64,000 bases of DNA from Paraburkholderia domus (GTDB lineage Bacteria > Pseudomonadota > Gammaproteobacteria > Burkholderiales > Burkholderiaceae), in NCBI RefSeq assembly GCF_905220705.1, contig NZ_CAJNAT010000020.1, forward strand, positions 78,355 through 142,354, in the 5' to 3' direction. The notes below the pieces were generated by a model, which was not told the DNA's origin, made no database searches, and saw only the letters and a program-made list of their open reading frames with translations. The position numbers and the translations under genes were made by a program. This document shows positions 7,817 to 15,614 of the stretch, in pieces (position 1 is the stretch's first letter; every line of letters starts with the position of its first letter).

Positions 7817-8698
7817 TTAAAACTTGTAGTTCACCGAAGCGAGCGTATTGAGCTCGAATCTTTTTTCCGTGATCGGACTATTCGCCGCGTCGTGCTCCAG
7901 TCGCCCGAACGTAGCGGAAACTGATCCGTTCCAGTGTTTGGAAAAATCGTAAGTCACCATGGCGTTCATATGGATGTCCCGCACGCCGGCACTGGTGCTA
8001 TACGTGGGCAATCCTGACGCAGCGCTCTGCTGCCCGGACACGCCGAAGAACGTCTGGGTATAAGTCGAATTCGCCCAGGTAAATCCTGGGCCCACCGAGA
8101 ACAACCAGCCGCCAACTGGCGCGGAAGCGACGAAATCCGTCATGACCGTGGTCCCCTGGTGATGCCCGGCGACATCCTGGTACAACGCCACTGATCCCGT
8201 AAACGCCCACCACGTGTAATCAGCGAAGAGTTTCAGCTTCGGTCCGCCGTACACATTGCCAAGTCCATGCAGCCGCGGGTCGTCGGACTCCTTGCGGGTC
8301 TGGAAATCGAAGGTGAAAGCCGCGCCCACGTGATAGGCAGGACCGCGCAGCACGTTGACGCCGAGCACGTCGGGGCCCTGCGAGAAAATCCGGTCGTCGT
8401 AAGAGATATCCAGCGCAGGGAACGGGAATACGGTCAACTGTCGCGACCCCGGGTACTTGGGCGTGATCACCACGCCAGGGCCCACGCCGATTTTCCATTT
8501 GCTGTCGGTGGCCGCGCCCGTGCTCGCGTCAGACGTTGTGCTGGGACTCGCATCGTCCGCGTGCGCAGTCCGCGCTGTGCAAAGACCCAGCGCGGCGGCG
8601 ACCAGCAGCGACATGCGAGCGGATTTGCCGAACCTGAATGGGGTCCGCAGCGACATGTCCATGGGTTTGCCGAACCGGAGCGTGGCAGGCGCCGTCAT
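7817..8698 (-). CDS. MipA/OmpV family outer-membrane protein
   Basis: A 293-residue protein with a signal peptide ending at about TARTAHAD, then alternating amphipathic strands and a terminal aromatic residue (ASVNYKF), as expected for an outer-membrane beta-barrel. The family segment KIGVGPGVVITPKYPGS opens the mature domain. MipA/OmpV proteins are porin-like or scaffold murein hydrolases. Three start candidates exist (residues 1, 15 and 29) because the N-terminal region contains an imperfect in-frame 42-bp duplication. The first overlaps the upstream hydrolase stop by 4 nt. The start at residue 15 would give a more normal signal peptide. Confidence 0.88.
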   Translation of the reverse strand: MTAPATLRFGKPMDMSLRTPFRFGKSARMSLLVAAALGLCTARTAHADDASPSTTSDASTGAATDSKWKIGVGPGVVITPKYPGSRQLTVFPFPALDISYDDRIFSQGPDVLGVNVLRGPAYHVGAAFTFDFQTRKESDDPRLHGLGNVYGGPKLKLFADYTWWAFTGSVALYQDVAGHHQGTTVMTDFVASAPVGGWLFSVGPGFTWANSTYTQTFFGVSGQQSAASGLPTYSTSAGVRDIHMNAMVTYDFSKHWNGSVSATFGRLEHDAANSPITEKRFELNTLASVNYKF

Positions 8699-9582
8699 GC
8701 GCGCTCCTTGCCAAGCGCGGCGAGTTGCCTGAGGCGTCGTGCCAAAGCTTTCGAGACGACCTGTTGCTTGCCGCCGTCGTCGCGGCTATGAGCGGCTTCG
8801 CTCTCGCGCAAAAAAAGCGCGGTTTCGCGCGCGACGATTTCGCGCTCGTTGTCCGACGTAATCATGTGATACGAATCATCCAGCCAGATTGTGCGTAAAA
8901 AGGCCGCGCCGATATTCGCGGCGACAAAGCGGGCATTGCGAGGGCTCGACGTCTCATCGTCGATCGCATGGACAATCAGGCAATCGGTTTTGATGTCGCG
9001 CACCTGCGTGCGCAGGCTCGCGGCGAGCCGGCTCGCCTGGTGCAACGCCGGCAATGAGATCGTCGACGGCCCGACTTCGCTGAAGTCGCTGCGCTGCATC
9101 GCGCGGGCGATCTTCGCTCTGAGCGCTTCGTTGCGCAGGCCGAACGGCGCTTCCTCGCGGTAGCGCCAGCGTTTGCGCATCGGCGTGAAGTACGCCCAGT
9201 TGAGCAGGAAGCGATACCAGGGGATCGCCCAGCCGTCGTATGAGAGCGTCAGCGACAACAACACGAGCGACTGCGCGCCTGGCCGGCGATGCGCCAGCGC
9301 CAGCGCTAACGCCGCACCGATCGACAGCCCGCAGATCGAGACGCGTGCAAAGCGCTCGGCTAAAGCGTCGTACTCGCGCACGGCGGCTTCGAGCCATCGT
9401 TCCATTGCCGTTTCTTCAGAACCTGCGCTGTAGCCAGGCAAGACCGGCGCGCAGGTGGTGAAGCCCTCGGCGTTCAGATAGCGCGCGAGAAAACGTAATT
9501 CGAGCGGCGAGCTCGACAGGCCGTGCAACATCAGCACGGCATGATCGTCGCCGGGTAAGAAGAGACTTGTCGGTTGACTCAC
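8695..9582 (-). CDS. Alpha/beta hydrolase (carboxylesterase / monoacylglycerol lipase-like)
   Basis: A 295-residue cytoplasmic hydrolase. The oxyanion segment is MLHGLSSSP (18-26). The nucleophile elbow is GLSIG with Ser87. The acid is in HAIDDE (Asp208 or 209) and the catalytic His is in DSYHMIT (His239). The fold resembles thermostable carboxylesterases and monoglyceride lipases of the Est30 type. Its stop overlaps the MipA start by 4 nt and its own start is 3 nt after the DUF4118 stop, so the three genes form one operon. The substrate is not known. Confidence 0.88.
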   Translation of the reverse strand: MSQPTSLFLPGDDHAVLMLHGLSSSPLELRFLARYLNAEGFTTCAPVLPGYSAGSEETAMERWLEAAVREYDALAERFARVSICGLSIGAALALALAHRRPGAQSLVLLSLTLSYDGWAIPWYRFLLNWAYFTPMRKRWRYREEAPFGLRNEALRAKIARAMQRSDFSEVGPSTISLPALHQASRLAASLRTQVRDIKTDCLIVHAIDDETSSPRNARFVAANIGAAFLRTIWLDDSYHMITSDNEREIVARETALFLRESEAAHSRDDGGKQQVVSKALARRLRQLAALGKERA

Positions 9583-9585
9583 GGA

Positions 9586-10356
9586 TCAGGCTCCGATCCG
9601 CAGCACGAGGAACTCCCCGGCATGGGTGGTGAACCGCTCGCACACGCACTCGGTGAGCTTCGACGGTCCATCGCCGCTTTTCAGGCGCACGCGATGGTTG
9701 CCGGGCCACAGGGCTTTGCTGACCCGCTGGATGTCATCGGGATCGACATCGGCAAAGCGCGGGCCGGGCGCAATTTCGTTGGGCAGACGCGGCAGCACGC
9801 CTTGCGGCTTGACGTCGTCCGCCGGGTGCAGCGCGTTGCGCTCGAGCGCCTGAATAAAAACGAAGGTCTTGTGATGATGCGACAGATGGCGCAGCAGCCG
9901 GTGTGTTTCGTCGACGGCGCGGCGCGCGAGCATGCGCTCGTTGTCGTGACGCAGCAGCATTTCATAGCGCGATTGCGCAACCGAGGCGATCAGTTCCGCG
10001 CGAAACTGCGCGCGGCGCAGGCGTTCGATCAGCATGATGACGAGCAGCGTCACCAACGGATATGAGATGAGCAGCGCGACGTCACCGCGGTCGAATACGG
10101 CGATGGTTGCGTAGGGCGGGACGAACAGATAGTCGGCGATACCCAGGCCAAACACCATGACCGTGAGCGCCGGCGCGAGCCCGCAAAAATATTCGACCAG
10201 CGCCGCCGCGATACAGAACGCGGTGCCCGGCATGATCGGTCCGAGAAACGGATGGAGCAACATGCGCACTCCGCTGGCGATCGCCAATGCGGCGGCTGCG
10301 CCCAGCCAGACGCGTGTTCCCCGAGGTGCCCAACGACGGGCGTTTTGTACTTCCAT
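9586..10356 (-). CDS. DUF4118 membrane protein (KdpD-like transmembrane region)
   Basis: A 256-residue protein. Three or four hydrophobic segments in the first 120 residues include the DUF4118 pattern FCGLAPALTVMVFGLGIADYLFVPP, as in the membrane part of KdpD sensor kinases. After the membrane region a short coiled segment (ERLRRAQFRAELIASV) leads to a soluble tail of about 120 residues with no kinase motifs. It could be an orphan sensor or structural membrane protein. It heads the operon with the hydrolase and the MipA/OmpV gene. Confidence 0.85.
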   Translation of the reverse strand: MEVQNARRWAPRGTRVWLGAAAALAIASGVRMLLHPFLGPIMPGTAFCIAAALVEYFCGLAPALTVMVFGLGIADYLFVPPYATIAVFDRGDVALLISYPLVTLLVIMLIERLRRAQFRAELIASVAQSRYEMLLRHDNERMLARRAVDETHRLLRHLSHHHKTFVFIQALERNALHPADDVKPQGVLPRLPNEIAPGPRFADVDPDDIQRVSKALWPGNHRVRLKSGDGPSKLTECVCERFTTHAGEFLVLRIGA

Positions 10357-10747
10357 GATGTTTTTTTAGGGAGCGATTGCGCTTCCCGATTGAGTGTGGC
10401 AATGCGCTTTAAAGCGCAGGTCGGACAATACCATAGTCGGGCAGAAGCACAGGCCCGGAAAAACGTAAATGCCGGCAGGCCGGGTGGGGATATCGTGTTT
10501 CGAATGTCTGACGGAAAAACATGCCGGGGAATAGCGGCATTCTCACCACCGGCCATTGTGCGGGCCGCAAGCTTAAGTGACGCTTAAATGGCTGTAACAG
10601 TGGCCTGTACTGGCCCTTCAGGCCGCCGACTCTGAGCTGTGGTCCAACCCTGATAGCGAAACTGCATGCGCAAATGGCACGCCGCCAGGTTTCTCGCTTA
10701 TACACATGTGGCCGTGTTGCTTCAATTCCAGTTAATCCAATTTACAA
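10357..10747. other. Non-coding stretch upstream of the DUF4118 gene
   Basis: No supported gene. The left end must hold the promoter of the minus-strand DUF4118 operon. The rest leads into a broken methyltransferase start at 10748. No convincing promoter or RNA motif was recognised. Confidence 0.6.
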
Positions 10748-10861
10748 ATGACACAGAACATTTACGACGACCCCGCATTTTTCGACAATTACAGCTAATT
10801 GGGCCGTTCGAAACAGGGTCTCGCCGGCGCCGCCGAATGGCCGGCGTTGCGCGCGTGGTAG
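10748..10861 (+). pseudogene. 5' remnant of a class I SAM-dependent methyltransferase gene
   Basis: From the ATG at 10748 the frame reads MTQNIYDDPAFFDNYS, then a TAA at 10796-10798, then LGRSKQGLAGAAEWPALRAW before a TAG. This is the N-terminus of a common proteobacterial methyltransferase, in which YSQLGRS is normally continuous, so one glutamine codon (CAA) has become TAA. The downstream part, including the SAM-binding motif, is missing. The similarity ends about 5 bp before the stop of the SLATT gene on the opposite strand, suggesting a deletion or insertion junction. Confidence 0.7.
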
Positions 10862-10865
10862 CAGA

Positions 10866-11384
10866 TCAGGTATCGCGGCTTCGTCGCGGGTCGTCAGAGA
10901 GGGTTCGCTGCGTGCGATAGAAGACGCGCGGCGGCACGTTCGGTGAGTCTTCGGCGAGCCGGTCGAGTTCGTCGCGGATCGCGGTGAGATAGTGGCCGTC
11001 GCGAGCATCGGCGTCACCTGCGAAGATCGCTTCCAGGCGGCGCCGCACAGCGCCATAGCGTGCGCCCGCCGCGCGATGTTTTTCCGCGCGCTCCGCGTAT
11101 CTGAGGAAAGTTTGCAGCGCGGCGGAGACCACAACGGCGACGCTCACGAGCCCCACGAAGATCTTGAGCGCCAGCGAGACGGCGCTCAAACTCAACGATG
11201 CAAACGCCGCAGTACCCACGAAGGCAGTTAATGCGGTGACCAGCCAGCCGACGCTGCGGTCTCGCGCCGATAGCAGGTCAGCCATGTCGTAATGGCTCAT
11301 CTGGGATTCACGCGCGCGCCGGATCCACTTCAGCAGAAGCTGGTCTTCGTCGACCGGGGGCTCGTAAGCAGTCAGGTTCTTCAT
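10866..11384 (-). CDS. SLATT-type two-helix membrane protein (possible defence effector)
   Basis: A 172-residue protein starting MKNLTAYEPPVDEDQLL. A charged amphipathic N-terminal region (WIRRARESQMSHYDMADLLSARDRSVGW) leads to two membrane helices (about 44-65 and 70-92). A helical tail with AEKHRAAGARYGAVRRRLEAI follows. This layout matches SLATT/DUF4231 domains, the 2TM effectors associated with nucleotide-signalling (SMODS) defence loci and also found alone. No nucleotidyltransferase or SLOG gene is adjacent. The gene adjoins a decayed methyltransferase start, hinting at acquisition. The start at 11384 was preferred over a reading 30 residues longer that overlaps the upstream gene. Confidence 0.7.
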   Translation of the reverse strand: MKNLTAYEPPVDEDQLLLKWIRRARESQMSHYDMADLLSARDRSVGWLVTALTAFVGTAAFASLSLSAVSLALKIFVGLVSVAVVVSAALQTFLRYAERAEKHRAAGARYGAVRRRLEAIFAGDADARDGHYLTAIRDELDRLAEDSPNVPPRVFYRTQRTLSDDPRRSRDT

Positions 11385-11454
11385 GTCGCTCGTCAGGGCT
11401 GTCCAGTATCGCAAGCGTCGCGCGTGCGCCTGGCGATACTGTGCCACACGAGGG

Positions 11455-12699
11455 CTAGGAACCGGACACGCCAAACCTTTCGTTATGCGCCTTCCCGTTC
11501 AGATAGAAGTCGCCGATAGCGGCTTCGCGGATGATCGCCGGATTGTGCGACGCCAGTACGCGTGCATTGCGCCAGTAGCGATCGAAGCGGCGCGTCTCGC
11601 TGGTTGCCGATGCGCCGCCGACTTCGAACAGCAGGGTGGCCGCCTGCAGCGTTTGTTCGATCACGATCTGCTGCGCCTGGAACGTCTGGATGTCCAGGCG
11701 GACATAGGTTTGCTCGTCGGTACGGCCTTCTTGCCGCGCGACCGACACTTCATCGATCGCGTTGGCTAGCGAAGCGCTGATGCTCTGTGTCGAGTAAGCA
11801 AGGCTCGCGAGCCGCCCGACTACACGATGCACCAACGGATTGTCACGCGGGCTCGATTCGCCCGGAATGCCGAAGGTCCGCGTTTTAGCTTGCGTGAACG
11901 CCACAGCGTCGCGCAGCGCCGCGCGGCTGATGCCGGCCAGGTTCGCGACATGCAGTGCCTGATAGTAGGCGGTGAGCAGGCTGTTACGGCGTGGTTCGGT
12001 GGCGTCATAGCGTCGGTAAAGGTTCTCGTGCGAGACCGGCACATGCTCGAAACGCGCCGTCCCGCTGCCGGTGAGACGCTGCCCGAAGCCATCCCAATCG
12101 TCGATCCGGGCGAGGCCGGGTGCGTCGCTTTTGACGAGCACGCGCACATTGCTTTGCCCATCGTGGGCGGTGACGTCGACCCAGTCCGCGTAGAGCGTGC
12201 CGGTGGTGTAGTACTTCTCGCCGTCGAGATGCCATGTGCCGTCGGTTTGCGTGAGGCGCACGCTGTTGCTGGTGACACTGGTGCGTTCGGACACGGCGCC
12301 GCCGATGATCTCGCCTTGTGCGATCCGTGTGAGCCAGCGGTCGCGCAGCGGCTCGTCGCCGTTTTCCAGCAGCGATTCGATGAAGCCGCCGTGTACGCGC
12401 AGGATTTGCGGCAGATTTGAGTCTGCTTCGCCGAGACGTGTGACTAAGGCAAAGAACGCTTTCAGCGTGATGCCTTCGCCGCCGTAGTGCCTGGGCACGC
12501 GTAGTTTCGTGTAGCCGGCTTCGCGTAGCCATTCCACGGGAGCGTAGGGTAGGTCCCGCTTCTGTTCGCGGTCTACGGCGCCTTCGGCGATGCGGGCGAA
12601 TATGGGTGCGAAACGGTGGGTTAGGTCGTCTTCAGCGAATAGTTCTGCTGCGGCTGCGATTCTGTGGTTTGGGGTTTGGGGCGGTTGTGATGATGGCAT
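11455..12699 (-). CDS. Acyl-CoA dehydrogenase-family oxidoreductase (SfnB/DszC-like monooxygenase)
   Basis: A 414-residue protein with acyl-CoA dehydrogenase architecture: an N-terminal helical domain (YTKLRVPRHYGGEGITL), a central beta domain (GGAVSERTSVTSNSV, DGEKYYTTGTLYADW) and a C-terminal four-helix domain ending with the flavin-contacting segment VGGASATSETRRFDRYWRNARV. The central SER..SV and HLDGEKYYTTG patterns are those of flavin-dependent dibenzothiophene/sulfone monooxygenases and SfnB-type sulfur-acquisition proteins rather than fatty-acid enzymes. Sulfur scavenging is therefore likely but not proven. It is probably FMN/FAD dependent and cytoplasmic. Confidence 0.85.
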   Translation of the reverse strand: MPSSQPPQTPNHRIAAAAELFAEDDLTHRFAPIFARIAEGAVDREQKRDLPYAPVEWLREAGYTKLRVPRHYGGEGITLKAFFALVTRLGEADSNLPQILRVHGGFIESLLENGDEPLRDRWLTRIAQGEIIGGAVSERTSVTSNSVRLTQTDGTWHLDGEKYYTTGTLYADWVDVTAHDGQSNVRVLVKSDAPGLARIDDWDGFGQRLTGSGTARFEHVPVSHENLYRRYDATEPRRNSLLTAYYQALHVANLAGISRAALRDAVAFTQAKTRTFGIPGESSPRDNPLVHRVVGRLASLAYSTQSISASLANAIDEVSVARQEGRTDEQTYVRLDIQTFQAQQIVIEQTLQAATLLFEVGGASATSETRRFDRYWRNARVLASHNPAIIREAAIGDFYLNGKAHNERFGVSGS

Positions 12700-12763
12700 G
12701 AGTTCTCCATAGCTGGGCGCTGGGCCTAGGGTGAGAACGGTACGGGAGTGGGTGGGGGGCTAG

Positions 12764-12781
12764 CAACCAAGTATTTGGTTG
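12764..12781. promoter_or_regulatory. Palindromic site upstream of the SfnB-like gene
   Basis: CAACCAA and TTGGTTG form 7-bp perfect arms around GTAT, 65-82 bp upstream of the minus-strand start at 12699. The position fits a regulator binding site at the promoter. The binding protein is unknown. Confidence 0.4.
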
Positions 12782-12833
12782 ATTCTTAGAAGGGGGAGTG
12801 AAATGGGGGTTTTGCCTGCTCGGCGCTTTGTTT

Positions 12834-13110
12834 GTCTCTGTGCCTGTGGTGTTGGCCTTTCCTTGATCTGGATTCTTTGGCCTTTCCTTGATTTGTTAGT
12901 GGTCTATTAGCGTTGCCCCTGTGCGGGGGGCACCTACTTCTCTTTGCTGCTGCAAAGAGAAGTAGGCAAGAGAAAGCAGCTCAAACCGCTAATTCTTAAG
13001 CGGGTCCCCCGCGCAGTCGCGGTAGTGGTGCATCTGGAATCCGTGCCCTCGCGCATTCGGCGTGAGTGACAAGGCAGTCATACTTCCGGCGGCGCTGCGC
13101 GCGCCGACGC
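12834..13110. repeat. Dispersed multi-hairpin intergenic repeat, copy 1
   Basis: About 275 bp shared with 37864-38118. Landmarks are GGTCTATTAGCGTTGCCCC, a strong hairpin (arms 12933-12947 and 12952-12966, CCTACTTCTCTTTGC and its complement, loop TGCT), a CCGCT/AGCGG hairpin, and GCGGGTCCCCCGC. Copy 1 also carries an internal duplication of GGCCTTTCCTTGAT. No reading frame is conserved. The element fills the intergenic space between the SfnB-like gene and the allophanate hydrolase-domain gene; nothing else was recognised there. Confidence 0.85.
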
Positions 13111-13306
13111 CTCGTTCATAAACTCGCGCGATGCGTTTTTGACCTATCCGCTATCCGGTGTCGTGGTTGACGTTTTGTTTTGGTCGGGCATCATCGCTAT
13201 TGCAGTTTCAGTTCCGTTGCTGACCGTAATTCGATCCCGGGATCGTTGTCTGCGGTTCGAAAACCTGTCATTGCCTTTATTCAAAATTGAACTCAAGGAA
13301 CAACAC

Positions 13307-13765
13307 GTGCCCGATAACCTGGATCAAGTCGCCACGAGTTCTTCTCAAGAACCCACGGTCGCGCTCGCGGTGGTCGGCGCGCATCTGCGCGGGCAACCGC
13401 TGAACTGGCAACTGCAGGAGGCCGGCGCGCGTTTTGTCGAAGCGACATTTACGGCGCCCTGTTATCGGCTTTACGCGCTCGCCAATACGCAGCCGCCGAA
13501 GCCTGGACTGGTTCGCGTGATCAGCAAGCCAGGTGCGCCGATCGCTGTCGAAGTCTGGGAGGTGCCGTTGCGCACCTTCGGCAAATTCGTCATGGACGTA
13601 CCGGCACCGCTGGGCATCGGCACGCTGCTACTCGCGAGTGGGCTCGCTGTGAAAGGCTTCATCTGCGAGCCTTCCGCGGTCAGCGACGACAGTGGCGCGA
13701 CGGAGATTACCTCGTTCGGCGGATGGCTCGCCTATCTCGACAGCCTGAAGGCAAACGGGCATTGA
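13307..13765 (+). CDS. Stand-alone allophanate hydrolase C-terminal domain protein
   Basis: A 152-residue protein starting at a GTG with AAGGA 10 nt upstream. From residue 20 it matches the C-terminal domain of allophanate hydrolase: VALAVVGAHLRGQPLNWQL, GARFVEATFTAPCYRLYAL, PPKPGLVRV, VEVWEVPLRTFGKFV, PAPLGIGTLLLASG and SFGGWLAYL. In two-domain enzymes this domain is reported to decarboxylate the N-carboxycarbamate produced by the amidase domain. The allophanate hydrolase at 25239 lacks exactly this domain, so the activity may be split between two genes 11.5 kb apart. The frame remains open upstream to 13139, but that part shows no family match. Confidence 0.85.
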   Translation: MPDNLDQVATSSSQEPTVALAVVGAHLRGQPLNWQLQEAGARFVEATFTAPCYRLYALANTQPPKPGLVRVISKPGAPIAVEVWEVPLRTFGKFVMDVPAPLGIGTLLLASGLAVKGFICEPSAVSDDSGATEITSFGGWLAYLDSLKANGH

Positions 13766-13796
13766 TCCTTCATCGGAGCGGCTGGACTCCGTCGCC

Positions 13797-14840
13797 TTAC
13801 TCGTAAGAAAACGCCCCGCCGAACTTGTCCATCCGCTCCAGCGCCATCCCCGAACCCCGCACCACGCAGGTCAGCGGCGCTTCGGCAACGAACACCGGCA
13901 GGCCGGTTTCTTCGGCGAGCAGGCGGTCCAGATCGCGCAGCAATGCGCCACCGCCCGCAAGCATGATGCCGCGCTCGGCGATGTCGGCGCCCAGTTCCGG
14001 CGGCGTCTGTTCCAGCGCGATCTTCACCGCCGAGACGATCTGGTTCAGCGGATCGGTCAGCGCTTCGAGAATCTCGTTGCTGGAAACCGTGAAGCTGCGC
14101 GGAATGCCTTCGGACATATTGCGGCCCTTGACCTCCATCTCCTTGACTTCAGAACCCGGAAACGCGGAGCCAATTTCCTTCTTGATGGCCTCGGCGGTCT
14201 GTTCGCCAATCAACATCCCGCAGTTGCGGCGAATGTAGTTGACGATCGCATCATCGAACTTGTCGCCGCCCACACGCACCGAGCCCTTATAGACAACGCC
14301 ACCAAGCGAGATCACCCCCACTTCGGTCGTGCCGCCGCCGATGTCGACCACCATCGAACCGGTCGCCTCGGATACGGGCAAACCGGCGCCGGTGGCCGCG
14401 GCCATCGGCTCTTCGATCAGATAGACCTGCGAGGCGCCCGCGCTATGCGCGGCTTCCTTGATTGCCCGGCGCTCGACCTGAGTCGAGCCGCACGGCACGC
14501 AGATGATGATGCGCGGCGACGGCGCGAACATCCGCGACTCGTGCGCCATCTGGATGAAGCGCTTGATCATCTGCTGGGTAATGTTGAAGTCGGCGATCAC
14601 GCCGTCCTTCATTGGGCGGATCGCCTCGATATTGCCCGGCACCTTGCCGAGCATCTGTTTCGCTTCCTTGCCGACGGCCAGAATGATCTTCTTGCCGTTC
14701 GGGCCGCCTTCCTGACGAATCGAGACCACCGAGGGTTCGTCCAGCACGATCCCCTTGCCACGCATGTAAATAAGGGTGTTCGACGTGCCGAGGTCGATTG
14801 CCAGGTCGTTGGAAAAATAGCCGCGCAGAAAACCAAACAT
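13797..14840 (-). CDS. mreB: Rod shape-determining protein MreB (solitary paralogue)
   Basis: A 347-residue actin-like ATPase. Nucleotide-binding motifs are DLGTSNTLIY (16-25), the central IDEP-like LIEEPMAAATGAGLP with MVVDIGGGTTEVGV, and the C-terminal LAGGGALLRDLDRLLAEETG. MreB polymerises under the inner membrane and guides cell-wall synthesis in rods. The gene stands alone: no mreC, mreD, mrdA or rodA follows, and its sequence differs from typical Burkholderiales MreB at several sites as I recall them (for example RRNCGML where RRNYGML is usual). It may therefore be a second copy rather than the main mreBCD gene. Confidence 0.9.
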   Translation of the reverse strand: MFGFLRGYFSNDLAIDLGTSNTLIYMRGKGIVLDEPSVVSIRQEGGPNGKKIILAVGKEAKQMLGKVPGNIEAIRPMKDGVIADFNITQQMIKRFIQMAHESRMFAPSPRIIICVPCGSTQVERRAIKEAAHSAGASQVYLIEEPMAAATGAGLPVSEATGSMVVDIGGGTTEVGVISLGGVVYKGSVRVGGDKFDDAIVNYIRRNCGMLIGEQTAEAIKKEIGSAFPGSEVKEMEVKGRNMSEGIPRSFTVSSNEILEALTDPLNQIVSAVKIALEQTPPELGADIAERGIMLAGGGALLRDLDRLLAEETGLPVFVAEAPLTCVVRGSGMALERMDKFGGAFSYE

Positions 14841-14962
14841 GCAAATTCCTGTCTCGCTGATGCCGGGCGCGTGAACGCGCCGCATGGAAATGCCGCCCGG
14901 GGGCGGCAGGCGACCAGGTCGTGGTCGGGAGAGGGGGAAGAATAACAGCTTCGGGCGGTGGG

Positions 14963-15361
14963 CTAGTTTGGCGAGCGCGGCCGCAACGAGTTGTCGATCT
15001 GCCATTTGATGCGGCCGCAATTGTTTTTGACGCGCGCCTCGTAGTCAGTTGGGGCACTCAGGCGCAACGAGCGCATCTGGATCGCGTCGCTATCCCCACG
15101 CCGCCAACCCGCTTGCCAGCGAGTGTCGAACTGGCTGGCTTCGGTAAGCACCTTCGTGAGCTTCGCCTTGTACTGCGCCACGTCCGCCGGCGTCCATCCG
15201 CAGAACGCCTGGACAAAGTGCGCCCGCTCGCCGGCGGCCTCCGCATTGGCGTTCGCGCCGTCCTCGCTGGCTGAAGCGGGCCGGGGCAGTGCCACCGACA
15301 GAAGCAATAGTGTGAGCGTCAGCGCGAATCGGACGTTATAGCAACAGCGGTTTTTATACAC
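14963..15361 (-). CDS. Small secreted hypothetical protein
   Basis: A 132-residue protein with a signal peptide (hydrophobic LTLTLLLLSVALP, cleavage near ASAS). The mature domain contains FCGWTPADVAQYKAKL and two cysteines that could pair. No family was recognised. It lies 122 bp upstream of mreB on the same strand and could share its transcript. Confidence 0.7.
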   Translation of the reverse strand: MYKNRCCYNVRFALTLTLLLLSVALPRPASASEDGANANAEAAGERAHFVQAFCGWTPADVAQYKAKLTKVLTEASQFDTRWQAGWRRGDSDAIQMRSLRLSAPTDYEARVKNNCGRIKWQIDNSLRPRSPN

Positions 15362-15614
15362 GATTGCCTCCTCGTTGGCGTTCCCGGGCGCCGCAACGAA
15401 TAACGAACGTGCTGCGGCAGCGCGTGCGGCTGCCTATATTACCGTGTATGGGCCAGCTTTCGTCGAGGTCGCGTTGCCCTGGCCGTCCCTTGAATGCGCA
15501 GTGCATCCGCCCGATTCGATCCGAACCGGCCACACCGCGACAGGAGACACGCCGACCTGGCGCATGTCTCCTGCACGCGGCTAGCGTGATCCAAGGCGCA
15601 ACATGGCGCACAAC

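Noticed and set aside
13139..13306. N-terminal extension of the allophanate hydrolase-domain protein with a possible membrane helix
   Set aside because: The TTG at 13139 lacks a ribosome site, while the GTG at 13307 has AAGGA at the right distance; the extension adjoins the repeat element.
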